From [Candidatus Thermochlorobacteriaceae] bacterium GBChlB (lineage in GTDB: Bacteria > Bacteroidota > Chlorobiia > Chlorobiales > Thermochlorobacteraceae), in assembly GCA_000724175.1 (NCBI GenBank), contig JPGV01000006.1, forward strand, positions 38,205 to 102,204: a stretch of DNA of 64,000 bases. Direction: 5' to 3'. The position numbers and the translations under genes are program-made. Below, piece by piece: positions 56,452 to 64,000 of the stretch. The notes beneath the pieces were generated by a model. The model was not told the origin of the DNA, did not search any database, and saw only the letters and a list, made by a program, of their open reading frames with translations. Position 1 is the stretch's first letter, and each line of letters begins with the position of its first letter.

Positions 56452-58059
56452 TTATTGCTTGCGCTGAACCCGGTTATAGGCTTCCTCATCGCTGAGCATC
56501 TTGCGCCAATCGATGGGCTGAGATGTATCAAACGGTTTTGGCTCGTTTGAGCGCTGCTTTTTTTGTTTCCCAAATTTCGGAGGATAGAACTTCGGCTTTT
56601 TGGCTTGTCCGTTGGGCGTGTTGCTGTTTTGGACGATGTTGCTTGCAGCGGCTTCAATGGAGTTCGGGTGTGGCTTTCGCTTCTTTGCCTGAGCGTTCTC
56701 GCCCTGAGCCTGTCCTGCACTGGCGGAGACCCCCTGTTTGAACGGCTTATCTTTCTTGAATCGCTGCTTGTTTTGCTTGTCCCGACGTTGTCCGTTCTGA
56801 GCCGATTTATGCTGCGGCTTCTTGGGGATAATCGGGTCTGCCTCGTTGCTGAGTGGTTGCGGCATAGCGTTATCGTGTTTGAAGTTGGAGTTGATTGTGT
56901 CGTGTTGTGTTGGCGTTGTTGGATTAAATGTAAAATGCGGATAGCGACCAATCTCGAATCGCTTGCCGACGAACTCGGAAATTTTTTTGAAGTGATAGTG
57001 TTCATCGCGCGAGACGAATGTAATTGCGTCGCCCGTCGTGGCAGCGCGTCCTGTTCTGCCGATGCGGTGGACATAGTCCTCTGCGAACTGCGGCGTGTCG
57101 TAGTTAATGACATGCGAAATGCCTTCAATATCAATGCCGCGCGCCGCAATGTCGGTCGCCACAAGTACCTTGTAGTGTTTTCGCCGAAAGCCCTCGAGCG
57201 CGCGCATCCGTTGTGCCTGCGTGCGGTTCGAGTGAATGGCGATGGCTTTCACGCCTTGCTTTTCCAAACGATGTTGAATCTTATCTGCGCCGTGTTTCGT
57301 CCGTGAAAATACTAAAACGCTGTCCATTTCAACGGTGTTCAAAATGTGGAACAAGAGCGCAGATTTCTCTTCCTGCGAAACAGCATAAAACTTTTGCGTA
57401 ACCGATGTGGCGGCAGAGCGACGTTCGCCGACCTCGACGAGTTCGGGCGACCGCTGAACCGTTGCCGCCAAGGTCTGAATGCCTTTCGACATCGTTGCTG
57501 AAAAGAGCAGCGTTTGTCGCTCGCTCGGCGTTGTGGCAATGATTTTTTTCACATCGTTGGCAAATCCCATATCGAGCATTCGGTCGGCTTCATCGAGAAT
57601 GAGCATCTCGATATGCGATAAATCGACTGTGCGGCGGTTCAGATGGTCGAGCAGTCTGCCCGGCGTGGCAATGAGAATATCGACACCCCGACGAAGTTGT
57701 TTGATTTGCCTGTCCATATCCGCGCCGCCGAAAATCGTCATAGAAGAGAACTTCATAAACTGCCCGTAATTTTTGACGGATTCGTCGACTTGTGCGGCGA
57801 GTTCGCGCGTCGGTGTGAGGACGAGCGCCCGAATCTTCCTGTGTGGATGGGCGTCGGCGGGCGGGTGCACGAGTTTGTTGAGCAGTGGCAGCACAAAAGC
57901 CGCCGTTTTGCCAGTGCCAGTTTGCGCGAGTCCAATGACGTCCGAGCCTTGAACGGCAAGTGGAATCGCGCGGGCTTGAATATCGGTGGGCGCGGTGTAG
58001 CCCGTCGCAAGAATGCCTTGCACGAGCGCGTCGGAAAGTCCGAGTTGCGTAAATGCCAT
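56452..58059 (-). CDS. DEAD-box RNA helicase (RhlE-like)
   Basis: 535 residues. Q motif (FTQLGLSDALVQGI), motif I AQTGTGKTAAF, Ia PTRELAAQV, Ib ATPGRLLD, II LILDEADRMLDMGF, III SATM, IV LVFSRTKHG, V VLVATDIAARGID, VI HRIGRTGRA. The first 380 residues are the helicase core; the last 155 are basic, Lys/Gln/Asn/Pro-rich and disordered, typical of RhlE. Unwinds RNA in ribosome assembly or decay. ATG 58059. Confidence 0.94.
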   Translation of the reverse strand: MAFTQLGLSDALVQGILATGYTAPTDIQARAIPLAVQGSDVIGLAQTGTGKTAAFVLPLLNKLVHPPADAHPHRKIRALVLTPTRELAAQVDESVKNYGQFMKFSSMTIFGGADMDRQIKQLRRGVDILIATPGRLLDHLNRRTVDLSHIEMLILDEADRMLDMGFANDVKKIIATTPSERQTLLFSATMSKGIQTLAATVQRSPELVEVGERRSAATSVTQKFYAVSQEEKSALLFHILNTVEMDSVLVFSRTKHGADKIQHRLEKQGVKAIAIHSNRTQAQRMRALEGFRRKHYKVLVATDIAARGIDIEGISHVINYDTPQFAEDYVHRIGRTGRAATTGDAITFVSRDEHYHFKKISEFVGKRFEIGRYPHFTFNPTTPTQHDTINSNFKHDNAMPQPLSNEADPIIPKKPQHKSAQNGQRRDKQNKQRFKKDKPFKQGVSASAGQAQGENAQAKKRKPHPNSIEAAASNIVQNSNTPNGQAKKPKFYPPKFGKQKKQRSNEPKPFDTSQPIDWRKMLSDEEAYNRVQRKQ

Positions 58060-58391
58060 ATCGAAATAGTCGATGTTTAAGTTACGGAGACGCGCACAGC
58101 CGGATTTGGAACTCGAAAGGCGGGTGAAGAAACAAGCAACAACTGAGAGCTACGGTTCGCATCTCTCTCGTCGGCTCAGATGACTTTCGTTGATGACGTT
58201 GGTCAAAGGCGAGTCTCGGTTAAATCAAAAGTAAAGATACAAGATTGTTCGCTCGATTCCTACTTGCCCGAAAAAAACAGTGAGCGGCTCAATGCCGCGT
58301 CTGAGAAAGCGGCTCAATGCTGCATTTGAGAAAGCGGCGCAATGTCGTTACCTTTGTCGGTCAAATCTAAATCAGCTTATCGGTAACGAGC
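58060..58391. other. Intergenic region between the helicase and nuoA
   Basis: 332 bases without a gene; holds divergent promoters and a 25-base tandem repeat just before nuoA. Confidence 0.7.
58284..58348 (+). repeat. 25-base direct tandem repeat upstream of nuoA
   Basis: Units at 58284-58308 and 58309-58333 share GCGGCTCAATGC and TGAGAAA; a third, partial and diverged copy (GCGGCGCAATGTCG) is at 58334-58348. It ends about 44 bases before the nuoA ATG. Confidence 0.8.
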
Positions 58392-58748
58392 ATGATTGAA
58401 TCCTATCTGCCTATCTTCGCGCAAATTGTCGTCGCTATTGTGTTGGGCGTTCTGCTGTCAACGCTGGGCGTGCTCATTGGTCCAAAACGCAAGACTGCGC
58501 AGAAACTCACGACGTATGAATCGGGCATAGAGCCGGTTGGCGCAGCAAAAGAGCGTGTTTCGGTCAAGTATTATCTCGTGGCAATGCTCTTCATTGTCTT
58601 TGATATTGAGGTCGTTTTTATGTATCCATGGGCGGTGAGTTTCCGCGAATACGGCATTGCTGGGCTTCTCTCAATGGTTACGTTCGCGCTCTTGCTGCTG
58701 GCTGGATATTTTTACATCATCAAAAAAGGTGCGCTCGAGTGGGACTGA
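58392..58748 (+). CDS. nuoA: NADH-quinone oxidoreductase subunit A
   Basis: 118 residues, three membrane helices. The family core GPKRKTAQKLTTYESGIEPV and VKYYLVAMLFIVFDIEVVFM is intact. Membrane-arm subunit of complex I. ATG 58392, first gene of the nuo cluster. 192 bases before nuoB hold no convincing gene. Confidence 0.96.
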   Translation: MIESYLPIFAQIVVAIVLGVLLSTLGVLIGPKRKTAQKLTTYESGIEPVGAAKERVSVKYYLVAMLFIVFDIEVVFMYPWAVSFREYGIAGLLSMVTFALLLLAGYFYIIKKGALEWD

Positions 58749-58940
58749 CGCCATGGAATGTTGAATCGACGATTGAAGCGATGGAGAGTTTTTGAGCGCA
58801 AATGCTCCAGCTAAGCAAAACTGTGGGAACTGTGCGAGGGGTTTTTCCATTTTGAGTATTGTATTTTCAGGGCGGCTCGCTGGACATCGCTGGACAAAAA
58901 CAAAAATTTTTATCTTTTGTAACCTATCCCTTGTAGACTT

Positions 58941-59498
58941 ATGTCGCAGACTAATCCGTTTGGAGATGGCTTTTTAACGACGACGATGGACGCAATTACG
59001 AATTGGGCGCGTGCCAACGCGCTTTGGCCGATGCCGATGGGTCTGTCGTGCTGCGCGATTGAAATGATGGCGATGGCAGGACCGAAATACGACGTCTCGC
59101 GCTTTGGTTCAGAAGTGTTCCGAATGTCGCCGCGTCAAAGCGATTTGATGATTGTCGCGGGCACGGTCACTTACAAAATGTCGCATGTCGTCAAGAAAAT
59201 TTGGGACCAAATGCCCGACCCGAAATGGTGTATTGCCATGGGCGCGTGCAGTTCGTCAGGCGGTATGTTTCGGTCGTATCCTGTTGTTCAAGGCATTGAC
59301 CAGTTTATTCCCGTCGATGTATATGTGCCGGGCTGCCCGCCGCGCCCTGATGCCGTCATTCACGCTTTGATGGAAATTCAAGAGAAGATTAAAAATCAAC
59401 GCTACTCGTTCCGCGACGCCATTCTGACCGAAGAGGGCTTAGCAAAGCTCGACAAGCTCGCCGACGCAGAAAAAGAACGCATGAGCATCAAGGCATAG
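58941..59498 (+). CDS. nuoB: NADH-quinone oxidoreductase subunit B
   Basis: 185 residues. N2 [4Fe-4S] cluster ligands: [10 protein letters not shown] (two Cys), [11 protein letters not shown] and [11 protein letters not shown]. Peripheral-arm subunit that hands electrons to quinone. ATG 58941. Confidence 0.97.
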   Translation: MSQTNPFGDGFLTTTMDAITNWARANALWPMPMGLSCCAIEMMAMAGPKYDVSRFGSEVFRMSPRQSDLMIVAGTVTYKMSHVVKKIWDQMPDPKWCIAMGACSSSGGMFRSYPVVQGIDQFIPVDVYVPGCPPRPDAVIHALMEIQEKIKNQRYSFRDAILTEEGLAKLDKLADAEKERMSIKA

Positions 59499-59561
59499 CG
59501 CCACAGGCGTAAAATGTAAGGCGCGCCGTTTTTCATCAGTCGAAACAGACCATTTTTTAGT

Positions 59562-60095
59562 ATGCACGAAGAACTCATTGCTGCGCTGAAAGCCTTTTTG
59601 CCCGACGCCGTTGAAGACACCACCGTGTTTCGCAACGAGCTAACCATTCAAATCAAGAAAAGCGCAATTAAAGACGTGTGCTTTTTCTTGCGCGATAAAC
59701 ACGGCTTCAACTACTGCGTCGATATCTTAGGCGCAGACAGGTTCACGGAAGAAAACCGCTTCGAGGTTGTCTATAACCTCATGAACCTCTCGACGAAAAC
59801 GCGCTTGCGCCTGAAAGTGCGAGTCGACGAAAACGACAACCATTTGCCCAGTGTGGTGAGCGTATGGCCAGCCGCGAATTGGTTTGAACGCGAAACCTAC
59901 GACATGATTGGCGTCGTCTTCGACGGACACCCCGACCTGCGCCGAATGTATATGCCCGAAGATTTTGAATACCACCCGCTTCGAAAAGACTTTCCGCTCA
60001 TCGGCGTGCCGGGCAGCATTCCCTTGCCAGAGTTCGACAAAAAAGCCACCAACAAAGACGCTGGCGAGCGTTACAATCGCGGCGAACAGATTTGA
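59562..60095 (+). CDS. nuoC: NADH-quinone oxidoreductase subunit C
   Basis: 177 residues. Complex I 30-kDa block ERETYDMIGVVFDGHPDLRR and HPLRKDFPL are the family signature. Peripheral-arm structural subunit, separate from NuoD here. ATG 59562. Confidence 0.96.
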   Translation: MHEELIAALKAFLPDAVEDTTVFRNELTIQIKKSAIKDVCFFLRDKHGFNYCVDILGADRFTEENRFEVVYNLMNLSTKTRLRLKVRVDENDNHLPSVVSVWPAANWFERETYDMIGVVFDGHPDLRRMYMPEDFEYHPLRKDFPLIGVPGSIPLPEFDKKATNKDAGERYNRGEQI

Positions 60096-60126
60096 CGCAA
60101 CGAGTTTAAAGCAGACACTCGACGCG

Positions 60127-60252
60127 ATGAAAACACAAGCCGCTCCGCAAGAAAACGCATGGCTCAAACGCCAACGAGCCGCCTTCGAGAAACTCCACAT
60201 CAGCGGCGACATCAACTTTGCCGAGTTCATCGACGGCGAAACTCAATCTTAA
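60127..60252 (+). CDS. Possible small protein (41 residues)
   Basis: An ATG-started frame 31 bases after nuoC with codon use like its neighbours: MKTQAAPQENAWLKRQRAAF to FAEFIDGETQS. No family recognised. Could be a small nuo-linked protein or chance; the gene-like codon use is the main support. Confidence 0.4.
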   Translation: MKTQAAPQENAWLKRQRAAFEKLHISGDINFAEFIDGETQS

Positions 60253-60402
60253 AAAACTCTTCGGCTAAGTTGGGCGAAAAACGGTTACGATTTGGTTACA
60301 CCCACGTGGCAGTATTGCAGTGCTTCACAGTGACAGTGTTCTCGACGAAATCGCTGCGGAGCGTGTTAATTCAACAACTCGTAACCTAAACTTGAACTTG
60401 AT

Positions 60403-61107
60403 ATGAACTCATCTCTTCGCATCGCTGTCTGCATTGTGCTGACGCTCTTCGGCAAAACGCTTTCAGCGCAGGAAGTAACGCTGCCTGTCATCAATATGTC
60501 TGCCCGACAAGACAATGGCTTCCTGAAAATCATGGGCGAGGTTCAAAACAACACAGAAAACGCCGTTTGTTATGTGCGCATTGATATACAACTCTTCGAC
60601 GACAAAGGCACGCAGTTAGGCGTTGAACGGTTCACGGCGCGTGAGGCAGGCGTGATGGCAGATGACGCTGTCTTTGCAGAACGCGATGTCATTCCCGCTG
60701 GCGAGACTGGCGCGTTCAACCGCGTGCGCGACTTGTCTAAAATTAAAGGCAAGGTCGCCTCGCAAAAGGTCGTTGCATCGGGCGTCGTCGCGAAAAACAT
60801 CAACTTTTCAGCAGCGTTGAACGATGTCAAAATCGACCGACAAGGGAATTCATTTTTAGCGACAGGAACTTACCAAAGCAATGGCAAAGCCGCGTGCATC
60901 TCTCCGAAAGTTGTTGCCGTCGGTTACGGCAAAGACGGTAAAGTGCAAGAGGTCTCCACGTTTGCGCTGACATCCGACGGCACATTCTCCGGCGAACCCG
61001 TCAAAACGTTGGCATCGGGTCAAAACCTCCCTTTTCGTGTCAGAGTTAGCAGTCCATCAGGCTTGGTCGAGAGCGTTAAAGTGTTTCCGTCTTACCGAGC
61101 AGAGTAG
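60403..61107 (+). CDS. Secreted FxLYD-domain protein
   Basis: 234 residues, signal peptide ending LSAQ (about 23). Two copies of an FxLYD-like beta-sandwich: GFLKIMGEVQNNTENAVCYV and VRIDIQLFDDKGTQLG, with the second half beginning NFSAALNDVKIDRQGN. Usually extracytoplasmic, ligand unknown. Lies inside the nuo cluster with no evident link to complex I. Ends in a strong terminator. Confidence 0.8.
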   Translation: MNSSLRIAVCIVLTLFGKTLSAQEVTLPVINMSARQDNGFLKIMGEVQNNTENAVCYVRIDIQLFDDKGTQLGVERFTAREAGVMADDAVFAERDVIPAGETGAFNRVRDLSKIKGKVASQKVVASGVVAKNINFSAALNDVKIDRQGNSFLATGTYQSNGKAACISPKVVAVGYGKDGKVQEVSTFALTSDGTFSGEPVKTLASGQNLPFRVRVSSPSGLVESVKVFPSYRAE

Positions 61108-61163
61108 CGGTCGCTGATTAAAAAAAAGTTGAGCGACGACGGCAAACCGACGGGAATCACGTA

Positions 61164-61206
61164 ACTTCACGGTGCGCAGCAATCGAGAGCTGTTGCACCG
61201 TGAAGT
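61164..61206 (+). terminator. Strong Rho-independent terminator after the FxLYD gene
   Basis: A perfect 12-base-pair stem: ACTTCACGGTGC (61164-61175) with GCACCGTGAAGT (61195-61206), a 19-base loop, then GTTTTTAAG. It separates nuoABC from nuoDE transcriptionally. Confidence 0.9.
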
Positions 61207-61360
61207 GTTTTTAAGCCCAAATGGAGTGTGGAAAAATTACTTCATTGATGACAATGACAGCAGTATCTACAATGCGATAACGTAACGCCTCGCTAAATGC
61301 AATACACGTGCGTGGGCTGCACGGTCTCTACTGACTTGGAAGCCATTTTGCCGAAAGCGC

Positions 61361-61522
61361 AGAGGCAAAATTTCCTATCGATTGAAACAGATTGACTTTG
61401 ATGGAGCGTTTGAGTGTAGCCCGAGTGTGGTGGTCGGCGCCAGACGGCCACGCACCTTTGAACTTGGTGAGGTGCAAGCGGGCAGTTGTACGCGCACCAT
61501 GAAAATGACGCTTGTCAAGTAA
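61361..61522 (+). pseudogene. Remnant of a secreted protein C-terminus (type IX-type linker)
   Basis: The frame reads GKISYRLKQIDFDGAFECSP, the usual linker before the C-terminal sorting domain of Bacteroidota/Chlorobiota secreted proteins (YRLKQIDFDGxFEYS), then VVVG and RPRTFELG, the start of a sorting domain (xPxxFELxQNYPNPFN), which is replaced by unrelated residues before TAA at 61520. It opens only after a stop at 61283-61285 and lacks a start. A decayed gene end. Confidence 0.65.
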
Positions 61523-61590
61523 GTCTCATCGTCAATGGGTTAGAAAGCGGGTATCTATTGTGAATTTTAACCATCATCTTACAGAAGTAT

Positions 61591-62904
61591 ATGAAGCACG
61601 AAGTTGAACTCATCGACGGCGTTGAATCGCTGGCAAAGCCGAAACTTGATACAGCCACGCGGTTTGAGAAGCGCAAAAAAATTTACCAAGCACTTGAAGA
61701 CCGCGACACAACCGTGTTGGTTGATGACGATGACCCGTTGGAATCGACGATGGTCTTGAACATGGGACCGTCGCACCCAGCGACGCACGGTGTCTTGCGT
61801 ATTGCGCTCAAACTTGACGGCGAAACCATTGTTGCCGCCGTTCCCGAACTCGGCTACCTGCACCGCGCGATGGAAAAACTTGCCGAGAACAAAACCTACC
61901 ACGAGTGGATGCCTTACAGCGACCGGCTCGATTACATGTCGCCCTACTCGAACAACACCGCGCTGTGTTTGGCAGTTGAAAAACTTGGCGACTTCAAAGT
62001 GCCAGAACGCGCACAATACATTCGCACGATTGCCTGCGAAATTGCGCGCATCTCATCGCACTTGCTCTCGATTGGCTCAATGTTGATGGACAGCGGCGCG
62101 GTAACCATTTTTCTATACACCTTCCAAGAGCGCGAGGAAATTTACGACGTGTTTGATATGCTCACGGGCGCGCGTTTTACGGTTTCGCACTGTCGCATTG
62201 GCGGCGTTGCGTCGGACATTTCTCAGGAGTGCGTTGATTTTATCAAAAACTGGCTCAAAGAATTCAAGAAGAAACTCTCGGACTGGCGCAAGCTCGTCGA
62301 CCGCAATCGCATTTTCATTGAGCGGCTCGAAGGGGTTGGCTACATCAGCAAGGAAGACGCGATTGCAATTGGGCTAACGGGACCCAACCTTCGCGCCTCT
62401 GGCGTAGCGTACGACATTCGCCGCGCTGAACCCTACATGATTTACGACCGATTTGAATTTAATACGCCCGTTTTGGAGAACGGCGACTGCTACTCACGCT
62501 ACTTGATTCGAATGCTCGAAATGGAAGAAAGCGTGAAAATCATTGAACAGGCGTTGAAACAACTGCCCAAAGGCGATGTGCGCATCGATAACGCCAAACA
62601 AGCCTACGCATGGAAAGGTGAAATTTACCACTCAATGGAAGCGCTGATTCACGATTTTATGATGACGCACGAAGGCTTGCAACTGCCGAAAGGCGAAATC
62701 TATCATGCGATTGAAGCGCCGAAAGGCGAGTTAGGATTTTACATTCAATCCGACGGAAGCGGCTTTCCATGGCGGCTCAAAATCCGCAGCCCCTCGTTTT
62801 GTAACTTGCAAGCATTGCCACAAATGGTCGAGGGCGGCATGATTTCCGATGTTGTCGTCGTCATTGGCTCGCTCGACCCCGTAATGGGCGAAGCAGATAA
62901 GTAG
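61591..62904 (+). CDS. nuoD: NADH-quinone oxidoreductase subunit D
   Basis: 437 residues, 49-kDa complex I subunit forming the quinone pocket with NuoB. LNMGPSHPATHGVLRI, AELGYLHRAMEKLAENKTY-like block (ELGYLHRAMEKLAE), RIGGVASD and LTGPNLRASGVAYDIRR are conserved. N-terminal extension of about 50 residues. ATG 61591. Confidence 0.97.
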   Translation: MKHEVELIDGVESLAKPKLDTATRFEKRKKIYQALEDRDTTVLVDDDDPLESTMVLNMGPSHPATHGVLRIALKLDGETIVAAVPELGYLHRAMEKLAENKTYHEWMPYSDRLDYMSPYSNNTALCLAVEKLGDFKVPERAQYIRTIACEIARISSHLLSIGSMLMDSGAVTIFLYTFQEREEIYDVFDMLTGARFTVSHCRIGGVASDISQECVDFIKNWLKEFKKKLSDWRKLVDRNRIFIERLEGVGYISKEDAIAIGLTGPNLRASGVAYDIRRAEPYMIYDRFEFNTPVLENGDCYSRYLIRMLEMEESVKIIEQALKQLPKGDVRIDNAKQAYAWKGEIYHSMEALIHDFMMTHEGLQLPKGEIYHAIEAPKGELGFYIQSDGSGFPWRLKIRSPSFCNLQALPQMVEGGMISDVVVVIGSLDPVMGEADK

Positions 62905-62929
62905 TCTCTAACTTAAATCATTCAGCAGT

Positions 62930-63559
62930 ATGTCAAACACCAACGGACACCACGCTAACGGACACAACGGACACGGGATAAAACAGTCGCGCTTCGGCGA
63001 CGGCTCGCACGGCGACAGTTTGCAAGGCTCGACGGGCGTTCAGGAATTTCATGCGCTACATGCCGAAGACGCCTCAACGATTGTTTTTACAGAAGAAGAC
63101 AAACAGAAAATCGCCGAGTTTGTCGCACGCTATCCCGCCAAAGAATCCGCCGTCATGCGCGCGTTGTGGCTGGCGCAGGAAAAATTTGGCTGGCTCTCGA
63201 TTGAAGCCATGAACCTTGTTGCCGATACAATTCCGATGCCGCGCGCCGACGTGCAAGGCGTGGCAAGTTTCTACACGATGTATTGGAAAAAGCCAATGGG
63301 CAAAACGCACCTTGCAATTTGCACCAACATCTCTTGTATGCTCTGCGGCGCATATGAGCTCTACAACTACATCAAAAAAACCTACAACATCGGCAACGGC
63401 GATGTAACGCCCGATGGCTTGCTCTCGCTTGAAGAAGCCGAATGTTTGGGCAGTTGTGGCACCGCCCCCGCCATGCAAGTCAATAACTATGAGTATGTCG
63501 AAAACCTGACGCTCGAGAAACTCAAAGCCTTCTTGAAAGCACGCGGATTGGAGAAATGA
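62930..63559 (+). CDS. nuoE: NADH-quinone oxidoreductase subunit E
   Basis: 209 residues. 24-kDa subunit carrying the N1a [2Fe-2S] cluster: Cys in ICTNISCMLCGAYEL and ECLGSCGTAPAMQVN. The N-terminal 35 residues are His/Gly/Asn-rich (NTNGHHANGHNGHGIKQ), not usual for the family. Its presence means a NADH-input module. ATG 62930. The TGA overlaps the ATG of an Uma2 gene. Confidence 0.94.
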   Translation: MSNTNGHHANGHNGHGIKQSRFGDGSHGDSLQGSTGVQEFHALHAEDASTIVFTEEDKQKIAEFVARYPAKESAVMRALWLAQEKFGWLSIEAMNLVADTIPMPRADVQGVASFYTMYWKKPMGKTHLAICTNISCMLCGAYELYNYIKKTYNIGNGDVTPDGLLSLEEAECLGSCGTAPAMQVNNYEYVENLTLEKLKAFLKARGLEK

Positions 63560-64000
63560 TAGCCGAAAAAAAACACGACTGACCCCTGCCGAGTATCTCG
63601 CCTTTGAACGCCAATCCGAAGCGCGGCACGAATACGATGGCGGCGAACTGCGCCCGATGGTAGGTGCTTCGCGTAGGCATAATATCATTTCGCTAAATAT
63701 CGCTTCATTTCTTAGAGAGCAATTGCGCGGCAAGCCATGCCGACCGTTTATGAACGCTATGCGCGTCTGGATTGAAGCCGCACAGCGATACTTTTACCCC
63801 GACATTGCTATCATCTGTGGCACCGAACCCTTCGTTGAAGAAGATATTGCCGCCGATGCGACGGTCATTATTGAAGTGCTTTCCGATTCAACTGAAGCCT
63901 TTGATAGAGGAAAGAAATTTGAATTCTATCAGCAGTTGCCGTCGCTTCAAGATTATGTGCTGGTTTCCCAAGACCATATCCGCCTTGAACATTTCCACAA
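63556..64000 (+). CDS. Uma2 family (DUF820) protein, frameshift at an A8 run, 3' end outside window
   Basis: From 63579 on the frame encodes LTPAEYLAFERQSEARHEYD, RHNIISLNIASFLREQLRG, YPDIAIICG, TVIIEVLSDSTEAFDRGKKF and YVLVSQDHIRLEHF, a canonical Uma2 protein continuing past the window. No start codon precedes it in frame. The ATG at 63556 (overlapping the nuoE stop) reads MIAEKKHD then stops; adding one A to the A8 run (63566-63573) would give MIAEKKTRLTPAEY, the expected N-terminus. So it is a real frameshift, slippage site or sequencing error. Confidence 0.8.

Larger units (their letters stand above)
61108..61590 (+). other. Long gap between the FxLYD gene and nuoD
   Basis: 483 bases with a terminator (61164-61206), the remnant of a secreted protein C-terminus (61361-61522), and the probable nuoD leader. 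No intact gene. Confidence 0.7.

Noticed and set aside
56563..57306. 247-codon open frame opposite the DEAD-box helicase
   Set aside because: Antisense to all helicase motifs; composition is that of a shadow.
58792..58977. 61-codon open frame between nuoA and nuoB
   Set aside because: Non-ATG start, runs into nuoB in another frame, two Cys pairs by chance; no support.

Overview
This window (about 64 kb, roughly 50% G+C) is a chromosome segment spanning the replication origin of a bacterium of the Bacteroidota/Chlorobiota side of the tree. Supporting signs are a PorV/PorQ-like outer-membrane protein, a decayed C-terminus of the kind found on type IX-secreted proteins, a carboxypeptidase-regulatory-like TonB-type barrel, DUF2452 and Nfu_N proteins, and a sparsely Shine-Dalgarno gene style. 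A NuoE subunit beside NuoA-D argues against an ordinary green sulfur bacterium and suits an aerobic or facultative relative (Chloroherpeton/Thermochlorobacter-like or Ignavibacteria-like). That placement is inference.

Layout. 1-3.4 kb: two tandem TPR sensor kinases, the first cut by the window edge. 3.4-10 kb: an ABC-F ATPase, an ammonium channel divergent from a glutaminase, a CFA/sphingolipid-type methyltransferase and an Uma2 nuclease-fold protein. 10-13.4 kb: the minus-strand run fabI - FkbM methyltransferase - icd. 13.5-21.7 kb: a large outer-membrane barrel, a smaller barrel, a TPR protein, a stand-alone class III cyclase domain and a thioredoxin-domain DUF255 protein with a truncated DNA glycosylase behind it. 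21.8-24.8 kb: an OLD-like AAA ATPase and a small Toprim-like partner, coupled to mnmE. 24.8-35.8 kb: an ATP-grasp ligase, a 2-hydroxyacid dehydrogenase, a Cys-cluster protein, mnmG flanked by three parS-like sites, a family B DNA polymerase, small proteins and a penicillin-acylase-family hydrolase. 35.9-46.6 kb: an envelope and signalling block on the minus strand (PorV-like, rhomboid, OmpA/FecR/barrel fusion, sensor kinase, two response regulators, pgk, lipoprotein).

46.7-58 kb is the origin neighbourhood. dnaA-dnaN-recF-dciA run leftward and rpmH-rnpA-yidD-yidC run rightward from an intergenic region with DnaA boxes. A second DnaA-box cluster lies between dnaA and dnaN, so the origin looks bipartite. 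58-64 kb holds nuoA, B, C, D and E, interrupted by a secreted protein gene and a decayed type IX-type tail, followed by a second Uma2 gene with an apparent frameshift in an A8 run.

Points most worth following: the ATPase/Toprim pair coupled to mnmE, the parS cluster around mnmG, the sensor kinase overlapping an OmpA-FecR-barrel gene, two response regulators with a Cys-depleted output module, and a methyltransferase that looks closer to fungal sphingolipid C9-methyltransferases than to E. coli CFA synthase. No tRNA, rRNA, CRISPR array or intact insertion sequence was seen.
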